Assembly: GCF_016612865.1 (NCBI RefSeq) | Contig: NZ_JAENZZ010000001.1 | Location: 806,001-870,000 of the forward strand | Direction of reading: 5' to 3' | Source: Blastococcus sp. TML/M2B | GTDB taxonomy: Bacteria; Actinomycetota; Actinomycetes; Mycobacteriales; Geodermatophilaceae | Length of the DNA stretch: 64,000 nucleotides | Part shown: positions 17,603-25,661 of the stretch, in pieces | How positions within the stretch are numbered: position 1 is the first letter of the stretch | How the letters are laid out: each line of letters begins with the position of its first letter | The notes under the pieces: generated by a model | Seen by the model: only the letters and a program-made list of their open reading frames with translations | What the model was told of the DNA's origin: nothing | The model's database searches: none | Made by a program: the position numbers and the translations under genes

Positions 17603-18220
17603 TCAGGACTCCTTGACGGCGATCGTCTCGACCACGTTGGCGACGTGTTCGAAGTGGTCGGCCGCCTCCTCGAGCTGGTCGGCGACCTCCTTGAGCTTGA
17701 GGATCTCGAGGGCGTCGAACTCGCCGCTGTAGAGCCGGGAGAGCAGCCGCCGGTAGAGCTTGTCGGCCTCGTTCTCGATCCGGTTCACCTCGATCCAGTA
17801 GTCGGAGAGGTCCTTGAGCGTCCTGAGCCGGGGCATCGCCTCGGCGGTGACCTGCGCGCAGCGCTGCAGCAGCGCGGCCTGCTGGCTCATCTCGGCCGGG
17901 AGGGTGCCGAGGCCGGTGAGGATCACCAGGTCGGCGGCGGCCTCGATGGCGTCCATGACGTCGTCGAGGTAGCTGGCCAGGTTGTAGATGTCGTCGCGGT
18001 CGAACGGCGTCACGAAACTGGTGTTGAGCTGCCGGAAGATCGCATGGGTGGCCTGGTCGCCGACGTGCTCCAGCTCGCGGAGCTGGACGGCCAGCTCGGC
18101 GCGGCGCGCGTGGTCGTGGACGAAGTCGCCGAGGACCTCGGTCGCCTGCACCAGGTTCTCCGCGGAGGCGGTGAACAGGGGGTAGAACGTCGAGTCCTTG
18201 GGCGTCAGGCTGAAGGGCAC
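17603..18220 (-). CDS. DUF47 / PhoU-like phosphate transport regulator
   Basis: The product (205 aa) is an all-helical PhoU-like protein. Characteristic segments are FYPLFTASAENLVQA, the E-H-x-G-D-x-x-T-H motif in LRELEHVGDQATHAI, RDDIYNLASYLDDVMDAI and IEVNRIENEADKLYRRLL. The E/D-rich motifs bind metal clusters in PhoU folds. Proteins of this family sit next to Pit transporters and are thought to gate them. Here the gene directly precedes pit with a 5-bp gap. Confidence 0.93.
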   Translation of the reverse strand: MPFSLTPKDSTFYPLFTASAENLVQATEVLGDFVHDHARRAELAVQLRELEHVGDQATHAIFRQLNTSFVTPFDRDDIYNLASYLDDVMDAIEAAADLVILTGLGTLPAEMSQQAALLQRCAQVTAEAMPRLRTLKDLSDYWIEVNRIENEADKLYRRLLSRLYSGEFDALEILKLKEVADQLEEAADHFEHVANVVETIAVKES

Positions 18221-18327
18221 GCGGGGCTCCGATTCGGTGTGGGCACCGGTCGCCGCCGCACGGGGGTGGACACACGACCGTCCGGCATCCTAGGTCGCCC
18301 CCCGGTCACCTCTCCGACACCGGGGCG

Positions 18328-18891
18328 TCACCTGTGAGCGACGTCGCCCTCCGCGCCGTGGTCCTCCACCCGGGCGAGCGAGCCGACCAGGTCGGCCCGC
18401 CCGCGGGCCACGCGGGAGCGGATCGTCCCGACCGCGCAGCCGGCCACCTCGGCGGCCTCGGCGTAGGACAGGCCGAGCAGCTGGGTGAGCACGAACGCCT
18501 CGCGGCGGTCGGGCTCCATCCGGGCCAGCAGGTCGGCCACGCCGGCGCCCTCGCCCACCGGGTCGGCACCCCCCGCGGCGGGGAGCGCGGCCAGGTCGAC
18601 GTCCTCGGTGACGAACGCCTGGCGACGGCGGCGCCGGCTGCGGACGGCGTCGGCGCAGGTACGGCGGGCGATGGCGAGCAGCCAGGTGCGCAGGGAGGAC
18701 CGGCCCTCGAAGCGGTGCAGCGAGGAGAACGCGCGCAGGTAGGTCTCCTGCGTGAGGTCGTCGGCCGTGCCCGGGTCGCCGAGGGCGGCGCAGAGCCGCC
18801 AGACGTCGGACTGGGTGGCCCGGACGAGGGCCGCGGCGGCGAGGGGGTCGCCGGCGGCGGCGTCGGCCGCGAGGGCGTCCAGCTCGTCCAT
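18328..18891 (-). CDS. ECF RNA polymerase sigma factor
   Basis: The product (187 aa) has sigma region 2 (ADDLTQETYLRAFSSLHRFEG, then SSLRTWLLAIARRTCADAVR) and region 4 (LTQLLGLSYAEAAEVAGCAVGTIRSRVARGRADL), joined by a linker, with no region 1 or 3, as in ECF factors. The start ATG 18891 follows GGGGGC. Divergent transcription from the anti-sigma/copper operon 114 bp away suggests this is the sigma factor controlled by that anti-sigma protein. A role in copper or redox sensing is inferred from the neighbours. Confidence 0.93.
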   Translation of the reverse strand: MDELDALAADAAAGDPLAAAALVRATQSDVWRLCAALGDPGTADDLTQETYLRAFSSLHRFEGRSSLRTWLLAIARRTCADAVRSRRRRRQAFVTEDVDLAALPAAGGADPVGEGAGVADLLARMEPDRREAFVLTQLLGLSYAEAAEVAGCAVGTIRSRVARGRADLVGSLARVEDHGAEGDVAHR

Positions 18892-19005
18892 GCCCCCATC
18901 CTCCCGCACCGCGGGCCGGGGGAGGGCGGAGGGCGGACCGGGGCCAGGTCGGGTGTGAGGGAGGTCTCGGGAACTCCGGAGGGGGCTCGCGCGACGCAAG
19001 AGGAC

Positions 19006-19650
19006 ATGCCGTGCTCCCCCTACCGCGAGGCGGTCTCCGCGCGCCTGGACGGCGAGCCCCTCGGGATGCCCGCCCGCGCGCTCGAGGACCACCTCGGCGT
19101 CTGCAGCGCCTGCGCCGCCTGGGCGGACCGGGCCGCCCTGGTCACCCGCCGCGCCCGGCTCGCTGCCGCGCCGCCGGTCCCGGACCTCACCGCCGACGTG
19201 CTGGCCGCGCTGCCCCGCGAGCTGCCCGGTGCGGCTCCGGCCGCCCGCGCGCGGCTGGTGGGGACCGCGCTGCGGTTCGCGCTGCTGGTCGTCGGCGTCG
19301 CGCAGGCCGGCATCGCCTGGCCGGTGCTGGTGACCGGCGTCGGCGCCATGAGCGCACCCGCGCACATGGCGCACGAGACCGGCGCCTGGAACCTCGCCGT
19401 CGCCGCGGCGCTGCTCGCCGTCGCCGCCCGCCCCGGGCTGGCCGCCGGCGCGCTGACGGCGCTGGGCTCGCTCGCGGTCCTGCTGGTCCCGGTCACGCTG
19501 GCCGACCTGGGGGCCGGGCACGTGCACCTCGACCGCGCCGTCGCCCACCTGCTGCTGGTGGCCGGCGCCCTCCTCGTCGCCGTCGTGGCCTGGCGCGGTT
19601 CGCGCCGGCGCCTCTCGCCGGCCGTGCCCGGGCGGCGGTTGGCCGCGTGA
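19006..19650 (+). CDS. Zinc-finger anti-sigma-type membrane protein
   Basis: The product (214 aa) starts with a short zf-HC2 domain containing H-x3-C-x2-C (HLGVCSAC, about residues 29-36), the anti-sigma zinc-binding motif. After about residue 80 come four hydrophobic helices, so it is membrane-anchored with a cytoplasmic N-terminus. The His-rich loop (SAPAHMAHETG) could contact metal. It is divergent from the ECF sigma gene and overlaps the copC-copD gene by 4 bp (GTGA). It probably holds the sigma factor inactive and releases it on a copper or redox signal; that trigger is inferred. Confidence 0.85.
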   Translation: MPCSPYREAVSARLDGEPLGMPARALEDHLGVCSACAAWADRAALVTRRARLAAAPPVPDLTADVLAALPRELPGAAPAARARLVGTALRFALLVVGVAQAGIAWPVLVTGVGAMSAPAHMAHETGAWNLAVAAALLAVAARPGLAAGALTALGSLAVLLVPVTLADLGAGHVHLDRAVAHLLLVAGALLVAVVAWRGSRRRLSPAVPGRRLAA

Positions 19651-21429
19651 CCGCTGCCGTCCGCGTGCCGGGTCGCCGCGCCGCGGCCCTGCTCGTGCTG
19701 CTGGCCGGATGGCTGCTCGCCGCGCTCGTCTCGGCCGGGCCGGCCGCCGCGCACGCCACCCTCGTCTCCACCGACCCCGCCGAGGGCTCCCGGCTGGACG
19801 CCGCGCCGTCGGAGGTGACGCTCTCGTTCAGCGAGGGCGTCTCCCTCGGCGCGGGCTACGCGCGGGTGCTCACCGCCTCCGGCGACGAGGTGGGCGGCGG
19901 GGAGCCGTCGGTCGACGGCGACGAGCTGCGCATCCCGCTCCCGGGCGACCTGGGCGACGGCGGCTACCTGGTCACCTACCGGGTCGTGTCGGCCGACTCG
20001 CACCCCATCTCCGGGGCCTTCTCCTTCGTCGTGGGCGAGGGGGAGCTGGTCCCGGCCGGCGTCGGCGCGGGGGAGGCCGACGCCGATCCGGTGGTGGCGG
20101 CGCTGCTGCCGGCCGTGCGCGCGATCGGCTTCGCCGGCACCGCGCTCGCCGTCGGCGTCCCGGTGCTGGCGCTGCTGTGCTGGCCCGGCGGCTGGGCGTC
20201 GCCGCGGCTGCGCCGGCTCGCGGGCGGGGGAGCGCTCACGGTCGCCGGTGCCGCCGCCCTGTCGTTCCTGCTGCAGGGGCCCTACTCGGCAGGGACGGGG
20301 GTGGGCACGGTCTTCCGCCCGTCGCTGCTCTCCGCGACCGCCGCCTCGGGCACCGGCTGGTCGCTGCTGGCCCGGATCGTGCTCGCGCTCGCCCTGGCCG
20401 CGGCGCTGCTGCCGGCCTGGCGCTCCGGGCGCGCCCCCGAGCCGCCCGCACTGGCGGGCGGGGCGGTGTTCGCCGGGGGGCTCGTCGTCGCCACGGCCCG
20501 CCACCGGGCACCCGGTCGCCGGGCCCTGGCCGCTGCTGGCGGTTGCCGTGGCGACCGTGCACGTGGCGGCGATGGCGGTCTGGCTCGGTGGGCTGGCCGG
20601 CCTGCTGGTCGGCCTGGTCCGGCCCGGCCCGGAGGCCGCCGACGTGGCCGACGCGATGCCGCGCTACTCCCGCCTCGCGTTCGCCGCCGTCGCCGCGCTG
20701 GTGGTCAGCGGGATCATCCAGGCGGTGCGCGAGGTCGGCTCGCCCACCGCGCTGCTGGAGAGCACCTACGGCGGGCTGCTGCTCGTCAAGGTGCTGCTCG
20801 TGCTCGTCGTGCTGGGCGCCGCCGGGGTCTCCCGCGTGTGGGTGCAGCAGCGGCTGGGCGTGCGCCCGGCCCGAGCGGCGAGCCGTCCCCGGGTGACCGC
20901 GCAGGCCTTCGCCGCCGCCGCCGCCGAGGACGACGACGCCGCCGCCCGCGGGCGGGTGCAGCAGGAGAACGCCGTCGAGCACCTGCCCTCGCTGCGCCGC
21001 TCGATGCTCGTCGAGGTGGCCGTGGCCGCCGTCGTCCTGGCGCTGTCGGCCGTGCTGGTCGGCACGCCCCCGGCCCGCTCCGCGGTCGCCCAGCCGGTCG
21101 ACGTCACCCTGCCGCTCCAGGGCACCGCGGGGGAGGCGGGCAGCGTGCAGGTGTCGGTCGACCCGGCGCTGGCCGGGTCGAACGTGCTGCACGTCTACCT
21201 CTTCGACGAGGACGGCCGCCCCACCCAGCCCGTCGGCATCGAGGTCTCGCTCACCGAGGAGGCCCAGGACATCGGGCCGGTCGACGTCGAGATCGCCGGC
21301 GCCGGCCCCGGCCACTACACGGCCGACGCCATGACCATCCCGAAGGCGGGCACCTGGACCCTCACCGTGACCCTGCGGCTCGACGAGTTCACCGCCACCC
21401 GGGCCAGCACCGACTTCCCGGTGCGCTGA
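19647..21429 (+). pseudogene. CopC-CopD fusion copper-handling protein, frameshifted
   Basis: The first frame encodes a signal peptide ending PAAAHA, then a CopC domain starting with the mature His (HATLVSTDPAEGSRL) and containing SADSHPISGAFSF, then the first CopD helices. Near 20498 the frame breaks. The second frame resumes at ATGHPVAGPWPLLAVAVATVHVAA and runs through the CopD helices (AMAVWLGGLAGLL) and a C-terminal YtkA-like beta domain. Removing one C from GGCCCGCC gives one frame of about 593 codons, typical of actinobacterial CopC-CopD fusions that bind and import periplasmic copper. The GTG at 19647 overlaps the preceding stop. The downstream half is well conserved, so a sequencing error is plausible. 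Confidence 0.85.
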
Positions 21430-21467
21430 CCGTGATCCACCCCGTTCCGAACAGGAGACCCGTGTCC

Positions 21468-22181
21468 ATGTCCCGTCCCCTCTCCCGGCTGGCCGTCGTC
21501 CTCGCGGCCGCCCTCGTGGCGCTCGCCGCGTCCGTCACCGGGGCCTCCCTGGCGTCGGCGCACGTCACGGCGGCCTCCGCCGACGCCGCGCCCGGCGGGT
21601 ACGGGAAGGTCGTCTTCCGCGTGCCCAACGAGAGCGACACCGCCAGCACCGTCGGGCTGCGCATCCAGGTGCCGGCCGAGGCGGCGCTGGCCTCGCTGCG
21701 CGTGCAGCCGGTGCCGGGCTGGACGGCCACGCTGACCAGCTCCGAGCTGCCGGAGCCGCTGGAGGCGCACGGGCAGGAGATCACCTCCTACGTCTCGGTC
21801 GTGGAGTTCCGCGCGACCGGCCCCGGCATCGCACCCGGGGAGTTCCAGGAGTTCGCGCTGTCGGGCGGGCCGTTCCCCGACGCCGACGAGCTGACCTACC
21901 CGACCGTGCAGTCCTACAGCGACGGCACCGAGTCGGCCTGGATCGAGCCGGCGGTGGACGGCGAGGAGCCCGAGCGGCCCGCCCCCGTGCTGTCGCTGGC
22001 CGCCGACAGCGGCGCCGACGGCGCGGGCGGGGACGAGTCGTCCACGGAGTCCGCCGCGGAGAGCGGGTCCGACGACGGCACCGCGACCGCGGCGCTCGTC
22101 GTCGCCGTCATCGCCCTCGTGGGCGCCGTCGCGGCGGTCGTCCTCGGCCTCCGCGCCGGCCGTCGTACCGTGGCTCCGTGA
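21468..22181 (+). CDS. YcnI family copper-binding membrane-anchored protein
   Basis: The product (237 aa) has a signal peptide cleaved before the mature N-terminal His (LASAHVTAASADAAPGGYGK). The His at the mature N-terminus is the YcnI Cu(II) ligand. The YcnI/DUF1775 domain continues with VVFRVPNESDTASTVGL and a conserved W. An Asp/Ser-rich linker leads to a C-terminal helix and a basic tail, the usual cell-surface anchor. AGGAGA lies 10 bp upstream of ATG 21468; a GTG at 21462 is an alternative. It lies in the copCD-ycnI-sco operon and overlaps the next gene by 4 bp. Confidence 0.9.
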   Translation: MSRPLSRLAVVLAAALVALAASVTGASLASAHVTAASADAAPGGYGKVVFRVPNESDTASTVGLRIQVPAEAALASLRVQPVPGWTATLTSSELPEPLEAHGQEITSYVSVVEFRATGPGIAPGEFQEFALSGGPFPDADELTYPTVQSYSDGTESAWIEPAVDGEEPERPAPVLSLAADSGADGAGGDESSTESAAESGSDDGTATAALVVAVIALVGAVAAVVLGLRAGRRTVAP

Positions 22182-22894
22182 GCCGATCCGTCCTGCGCCG
22201 TGCCCGCTCCCGCTGGGCCCCCGCCCGCCGGCTCCCCGCGGGTGCGGCGCTGCTGCTCGCCGCGGGGGTGGCCCTCACCGGCTGCGGCGGGTCCTCGGCC
22301 GAGGAGCCGTCGTCGCAGGCCGAGGGCGGGCACGACCACTCCGGCAGCGAGCCGCCGGCCACGGTGGAGGGGCCGGACGAGGTGTACGCCGGGTTCGACC
22401 TGGCCGAGCCCTACCGGCGGCCTGCGTTCACGTTGACCGACACCACCGGCGCGGCCTACGACTTCCGCGCCGAGACCGCCGGGCGCCCGACGCTGCTGTT
22501 CTTCGGCTACACGAACTGCCCTGACGTCTGCCCCACGACCATGGCCGACCTGACGGTGGCGCTGCGCACCGTGGACCCGGCGATCGCCGAGCAGGTGCAG
22601 GTCGTGTTCGTCACCACCGACCCGGCGTTCGACACCCCCGAGGTGCTGGGGAAGTACCTGGCGCAGTTCGACGCCGACCTGCCGGTCCGCTACGTCGGGC
22701 TGACCGGTGACCAGCAGACGATCGAGCAGGCGCAGCTGTCGGCGGGCGTTCCGCTGGCCGAGGACGAGGGGCGCCTGCACTCGACGCTGCTGCTGCTGTA
22801 CGGCGCCGACGACGAGGCGAACGTGGCCTTCGACACCGGGAACACTTCCCGCGACATCGCCGTCGACCTCGGGCTCGTCGTCGACGGGCGCTGA
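22178..22894 (+). CDS. SCO1/SenC family lipoprotein
   Basis: The product (238 aa) is a thioredoxin-fold copper chaperone for the CuA site of cytochrome c oxidase. The N-terminus is a lipoprotein signal with lipobox LTGC. The copper-binding CPDVC motif (TNCPDVCPTTM) and the distal His of LHST are present, together with the GRPTLLFFGYT strand. It is exported and tethered to the outer face of the membrane. The GTG start overlaps the ycnI stop (GTGA). Its place after copCD and ycnI supports a copper delivery operon. Confidence 0.93.
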   Translation: MSRSVLRRARSRWAPARRLPAGAALLLAAGVALTGCGGSSAEEPSSQAEGGHDHSGSEPPATVEGPDEVYAGFDLAEPYRRPAFTLTDTTGAAYDFRAETAGRPTLLFFGYTNCPDVCPTTMADLTVALRTVDPAIAEQVQVVFVTTDPAFDTPEVLGKYLAQFDADLPVRYVGLTGDQQTIEQAQLSAGVPLAEDEGRLHSTLLLLYGADDEANVAFDTGNTSRDIAVDLGLVVDGR

Positions 22895-22896
22895 CC

Positions 22897-22931
22897 GCGC
22901 GGCCGGCCGGGGCAGCCCCCGGCCGGCCGCG
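22897..22931. terminator. Bidirectional hairpin terminator
   Basis: CGCGGCCGGCCGGGG pairs with CCCCGGCCGGCCGCG around a small loop between the convergent SCO and nucleotidyltransferase genes. It starts 3 bp after the SCO stop. Confidence 0.8.
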
Positions 22932-22933
22932 GC

Positions 22934-23755
22934 TCAGCCGACGTCGGCGACGGTGTTCAGCGGCGCCGGGAACAGCGTGTTGGCACGCGCCAGGTCGGTC
23001 TCGAAGTCGACCTCGACGGCGCTGTACGCGGAGATGTCGACCGGGCGGACGCGCAGCCCCGCGGACTCGATCGCGGTCTCGATGCCCCGCTCGAAGTAGT
23101 CCTGGTCGCCGCAGGCGGCCAGGTGCTCGATCAGCGTGGCCTTGTCCGCCGAGGAGATGAAGTTGATCCCCACGGCCTCGCCGAGGCCGCCGACGACGGT
23201 CTTGGACAGCTCGTCGACGTAGCCGTCGGCGTCGAGGGTGTACTTGACCTCCTCGTCGGCGACGGCGCTGGTGTCCACGCAGACGAAGCTCTGGTCGGCG
23301 GCCATGCTGGGCAGCGCCAGCTCGAGCACCGCCGGGTCGAAGACCACGTCGCCGTTGAGCCACAGCACGCCGCCGTCGCGGGTGGAGCGCAGCCCGCGCA
23401 GCAGGCTCTTCGACGTGTTGGTCACCGCGAAGTCCGGGTTGTACGCGAACAGCAGGTCCGGGGCGGCCTTCATGATCTTCTTGCTGCGGTAGCCGACGAC
23501 GGCGGTGATGCTGACGTCCGCGCCGAGGACGGCGCGCAGCCCGTCGAGCTGGCGCTGCAGGATGCTGCGGCCGTCGCGGAGCTCGGTGAGGGGCTTGGGG
23601 TCCGAGCGGCCCAGGCGGGTGCCCATGCCGGCGGCCAGGATGACCACCTGGACCGACGCCCCGGAGGCCCGCCGGCCGGCGGCACGCGTCGAGAGGGGCG
23701 CCATCCCCCGGCGGACGGGGTTGAGCACGCGATCACCGTTGCGCACGAGCGTCAT
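22934..23755 (-). CDS. Sugar/polyol-phosphate nucleotidyltransferase (NTP transferase)
   Basis: The product (273 aa) has the nucleotidyltransferase signature VVILAAGMGTRLGRSDPKPL (GxGxRxxxxxPK) at about residues 36-55, with the metal-binding NGD motif (LWLNGDVVF). The fold resembles LicC or phosphocholine/sugar-1-phosphate nucleotidyltransferases; the exact substrate is not visible. The gene overlaps the upstream glycerophosphotransferase-like gene by 23 bp. A GTG at 23746, 8 bp after GGGAG, is an alternative start. It likely provides the activated precursor for the neighbouring transferase. Confidence 0.85.
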   Translation of the reverse strand: MTLVRNGDRVLNPVRRGMAPLSTRAAGRRASGASVQVVILAAGMGTRLGRSDPKPLTELRDGRSILQRQLDGLRAVLGADVSITAVVGYRSKKIMKAAPDLLFAYNPDFAVTNTSKSLLRGLRSTRDGGVLWLNGDVVFDPAVLELALPSMAADQSFVCVDTSAVADEEVKYTLDADGYVDELSKTVVGGLGEAVGINFISSADKATLIEHLAACGDQDYFERGIETAIESAGLRVRPVDISAYSAVEVDFETDLARANTLFPAPLNTVADVG

Positions 23756-24860
23756 CTCCCTCTGTGGTGCTGAGCTGCCCGGACGCGGTTGCGGACGGGA
23801 GGACGAGATCGAGGACCCGCCGGGTCGCGGCGCCGTCCTCGAGGTGGCTGAACATCGCCTGGAACCGCGCGTAGCGGTCGGCGTGCTGCTCGGCGAGCCG
23901 ATCGATGTCGGCGATGGCGTCGACGAGCTCCTCGCTGGTGCGGACGAGCGGCCCGGGGGCGACGTCCTCGAGGTCGAAGTAGAAGCCTCGCAGCTGGTCC
24001 CGGTAGCGGTCCAGGTCGTAGGTGAAGAAGACCATCGGCCGCCCGGTGATGGCGAAGTCGAACATCGTCGACGAGTAGTCGGTGACCATGAGGTCCGCGG
24101 CCAGGTACAGGTCGCGGATGTCCGGGTGGCCGCAGACGTCGCGGACGACGGAGCCCTCGGTGACCTCCAGCCGGCTCATCACCATGTTGTGCAGCCGCAG
24201 CAGCAGGACGTGGTCGTCGCCGAGGCGCGCGGTGAAGGCGTCCAGGTCGATGGGGAACTCGAAGTCCTGCCCCTCGTTGCCCTCGAAGACCAGGTCGTCG
24301 CGCCAGGTCGGGGTGTAGAGGACGACCTTCTGCCCGTCGTCGATGCCGAGGTCGGCACGCACCCGTGCCCGCACCGCGTCCCGCTCGGGGCTGCTCAGCA
24401 GATCGTTGCGCGGCAGGCCGGTCTCGTGGACGGGGCCGGTGAAGCCGAACGCCTTGCGCAGCCGCTCGGTGGTCACCGCGTTGGGGGACAGCAGCAGGTC
24501 CCACCGGGCGATGTCCTGGTCCAGGTAGGCCAGCCGGCCCTCGGGCGCCCACAGCACGTCGTTGTGGATGCGCTTGAGCATCGTGCCGTGCCACGTCTGC
24601 AGGTAGGTGGTGCCCGGCCGCTTCTCCCAGTCCAGCGGGATGTGGTCGTTGGAGATGACCAGGTCGGCGCCCTCGAGCGCGGCGATCGACTCCGGGCTGC
24701 CGAAGGTCACCGTCGCGATGTCGGCGGGGAAGGTGGCCTGCGTGTGCGGCGCGGCCAGCCAGGTGTGCGTGGCGTCCACCCCGCGGGCGAGCAGCTCCTC
24801 GTAGAGGGCGCGCGGGCTGTCGGAGAAGTGGCCGCGGAAGGCGACGTAGACGATGTTCAC
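23733..24860 (-). CDS. CDP-glycerol glycerophosphotransferase (TagF/TagB) family protein
   Basis: The product (375 aa) is a glycosyltransferase-B-like enzyme of the teichoic-acid polymerase family. It shows the family motifs QTWHGTMLKRI (a WHG motif), GLPRNDLL, VLYTPTWRDD, LRLHNM and VTDYSSTMFDFAITGRPMVF. Such enzymes move glycerol-phosphate or ribitol-phosphate from a CDP-polyol to a membrane acceptor. The GTG at 24860 overlaps the HAD gene stop by GTGA, so translation is coupled. With the nucleotidyltransferase and polyol dehydrogenase it suggests a polyol-phosphate cell-surface polymer. Confidence 0.9.
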   Translation of the reverse strand: MNIVYVAFRGHFSDSPRALYEELLARGVDATHTWLAAPHTQATFPADIATVTFGSPESIAALEGADLVISNDHIPLDWEKRPGTTYLQTWHGTMLKRIHNDVLWAPEGRLAYLDQDIARWDLLLSPNAVTTERLRKAFGFTGPVHETGLPRNDLLSSPERDAVRARVRADLGIDDGQKVVLYTPTWRDDLVFEGNEGQDFEFPIDLDAFTARLGDDHVLLLRLHNMVMSRLEVTEGSVVRDVCGHPDIRDLYLAADLMVTDYSSTMFDFAITGRPMVFFTYDLDRYRDQLRGFYFDLEDVAPGPLVRTSEELVDAIADIDRLAEQHADRYARFQAMFSHLEDGAATRRVLDLVLPSATASGQLSTTEGDDARAQR

Positions 24861-25613
24861 CGGGCACCGGCCCCGGCGAGCACCGGCAGGAGCAGGTCGG
24901 CGAGCTCGGCCCACGAGCTGACGACGGTCAGCGCGCCGGCGGCCAGCAGGGCCGCCTCCCGCTCCGCGCGCTCCTCGGGCAGCACGAACAGCAGGTTGCC
25001 GACGACGGGGCAGCCGGCGGCGACCGCGGACCGGACCCCGGCGACGGCGTCCTCCACGGCCAGGCCCTGCTCGGGGGCGATGCCCAGCTGCGCGCAGGCG
25101 TGCGCGTAGACCGCCGGATCGGGCTTGCTGGTGGGGACGGGCAACGAGTCCTCCGCGCTGTACCGCCGCTCGGGCGGGAGCAGCGCGTCCAGGCCGGTGG
25201 CGGTGAAGCAGGCGGCCAGCCGGGCGAGCGCGCTGGAGCTGACCACGGCCAGCTCGAGGTGCGCGGCCAGGGCGGTGAGCGCGGCCTGCGTCGGCGGGTG
25301 CGGCTGCAGGGTGCGCGCCAGGTGCTCGGTCACCGCACGGCGCTCCTCGGCGACCCACGGCTCGAGATCGACGCCGGTGACCCCGGCCTGCTCGGCGAGG
25401 GTCCGCGCCGTCGACCGGAAGTTCATGCCGGTGGCGGCAGCCCGGAGTTCGGGAGCGGTGAAGCGCCGGTCGATCCCGAGCGAGGCGAGGAAGGCGGTTC
25501 GTGACCTCGGTGGAGGCGTCGAACGCCGGCTCCTCGGACGGGAAGAGGTTGCCGTCGGCGTCGCAGAGCAGGTGCGTGACCTGCTCGGGGAGCGTCGGCG
25601 GAACGGTCGGCAC
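24857..25613 (-). pseudogene. HAD-family phosphatase, frameshifted
   Basis: The N-terminal part (VTHLLCDADGNLFPSEEPAF) carries HAD motif I with the nucleophile Asp in DADGN. Near 25494 the frame breaks and continues as NFRSTARTLAEQ in another frame, followed by motif II (VVSSSALARL), motif III Lys (TSKPDPAVY) and motif IV (LAVEDAVAGVRSAVAAG). Removing one C from CGCCTTCC gives NRFLASLGIDRRF and one frame of about 251 codons, the normal size of a beta-phosphoglucomutase-like or polyol-phosphate phosphatase. The GTG start has a good AGGAG. All catalytic motifs survive, so sequencing error is a fair explanation. Confidence 0.8.
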
Positions 25614-25661
25614 CGGGGTTCTCCTGTCGGTCGGTCTGTCGTGGGTGGGGGGGTGGGTGGA

